64,000 bases of DNA, taken from Candidatus Zipacnadum vermilionense. Lineage in GTDB: Bacteria; Armatimonadota; Zipacnadia; Zipacnadales; Zipacnadaceae. Below the pieces are notes generated by a model that saw only the letters and a program-made list of their open reading frames with translations, was not told the DNA's origin and ran no database searches. Shown here in pieces: positions 63,865 through 64,000 of the stretch (positions are counted from its first letter, which is position 1; the number at the start of each line of letters is the position of its first letter). The stretch covers positions 216,368 through 280,367 of the forward strand of contig JALGSV010000007.1 of assembly GCA_029821755.1 (NCBI GenBank), read 5' to 3'. The position numbers and the translations under genes are program-made.

Positions 63865-64000
63865 CCACCCCTGTCGCGCCCCTGTAAGGGGCAAATCTTG
63901 TCATACCCAGGAAGGAGTGAGCCCTGCCTTTCAGCGCAAGCCGGAGCCAGCCGGGCGGCTGTTTAGCCCGACGTCCAGGACGTACCCAGCTCCCGCTTGC

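Noticed and set aside
63706..63966. 86-codon plus-strand frame at the window end
   Set aside because: It runs through the promoter at 63836-63864 and has no ribosome site or domain.

Overview
This window is high-GC, gene-dense bacterial chromosome. An lpxC gene (28030-28848) points to a diderm with lipid A. The mix of a CehA/McbA-type metallohydrolase, copper-amine-oxidase-N 'stalk' domains, prepilin-like proteins ending in an H-x9-DG motif, several sugar isomerase/dehydrogenase genes and many palindromic GC-rich repeats suggests an Armatimonadota-like or related lineage. That placement is an inference; there is no rRNA in the window to test it. I see no rRNA, tRNA, CRISPR array, phage module or replication origin.

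Layout. 1-5069: trpA (5' end outside the window), deoC, recO, a lower-GC exported protein of unknown function, and polX. 5186-11634: an exported lamin-like/TIM-barrel protein, a CehA/McbA-type PHP enzyme, a helical protein and an SPFH protein with two zinc ribbons. 11642-12261: a toxin-antitoxin pair with its own promoter and operator palindrome. 12470-15802: sugar metabolism (TIM-barrel isomerase, class II aldolase, Gfo/Idh/MocA oxidoreductase). 15930-19087: a membrane-anchored protein, an MFS transporter and a PQQ-type propeller protein. 19309-23917: nadA, purH, a DUF559 nuclease gene between 45-bp inverted repeats, and glyA. 23960-29377: a minus-strand run made of a repeat membrane protein, lpxC, a stalk-domain protein, a C39-like protein and a GYF_2/prepilin hybrid. 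29637-40563: secG, a HIT hydrolase, a Met/Gly-rich exported protein, a solute-binding protein, an O-antigen-ligase/TPR protein, a sugar isomerase, an IMPase-like phosphatase, aroQ, an M24 peptidase and a lone response regulator.

40740-49584 is the most unusual region. It is a minus-strand operon of eight genes built around a MutL/GlmL-family ASKHA ATPase (48766-46967), with a small soluble partner, a barrel-sandwich plus KOW-like protein and five membrane proteins. No B12-dependent mutase lies nearby. A beta-helix protein gene, bounded by arrays of a 7-bp repeat in inverted orientation, sits inside the operon (42395-43802). 49716-63636 holds a thioredoxin reductase, a glycosidase-like TIM-barrel protein, a lipid kinase, an envelope cluster (exported protein, GT2 glycosyltransferase, polysaccharide deacetylase with stalk domain), larE overlapping nadB, a GT39-like membrane glycosyltransferase, and a flavodoxin-type/rubrerythrin-like pair. 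A clear sigma-70-type promoter at 63836 starts a transcript that leaves the window.

Throughout, at least three families of short GC-rich palindromes recur between genes. Several copies lie inside genes, in frame, or supply stop codons. How the parts work together: nadA and nadB give the two enzymes for quinolinate but sit 40 kb apart; purH and glyA share one-carbon folate chemistry; lpxC, the O-antigen-ligase-like protein and the three glycan enzymes (GT2, deacetylase, GT39) serve the cell envelope.
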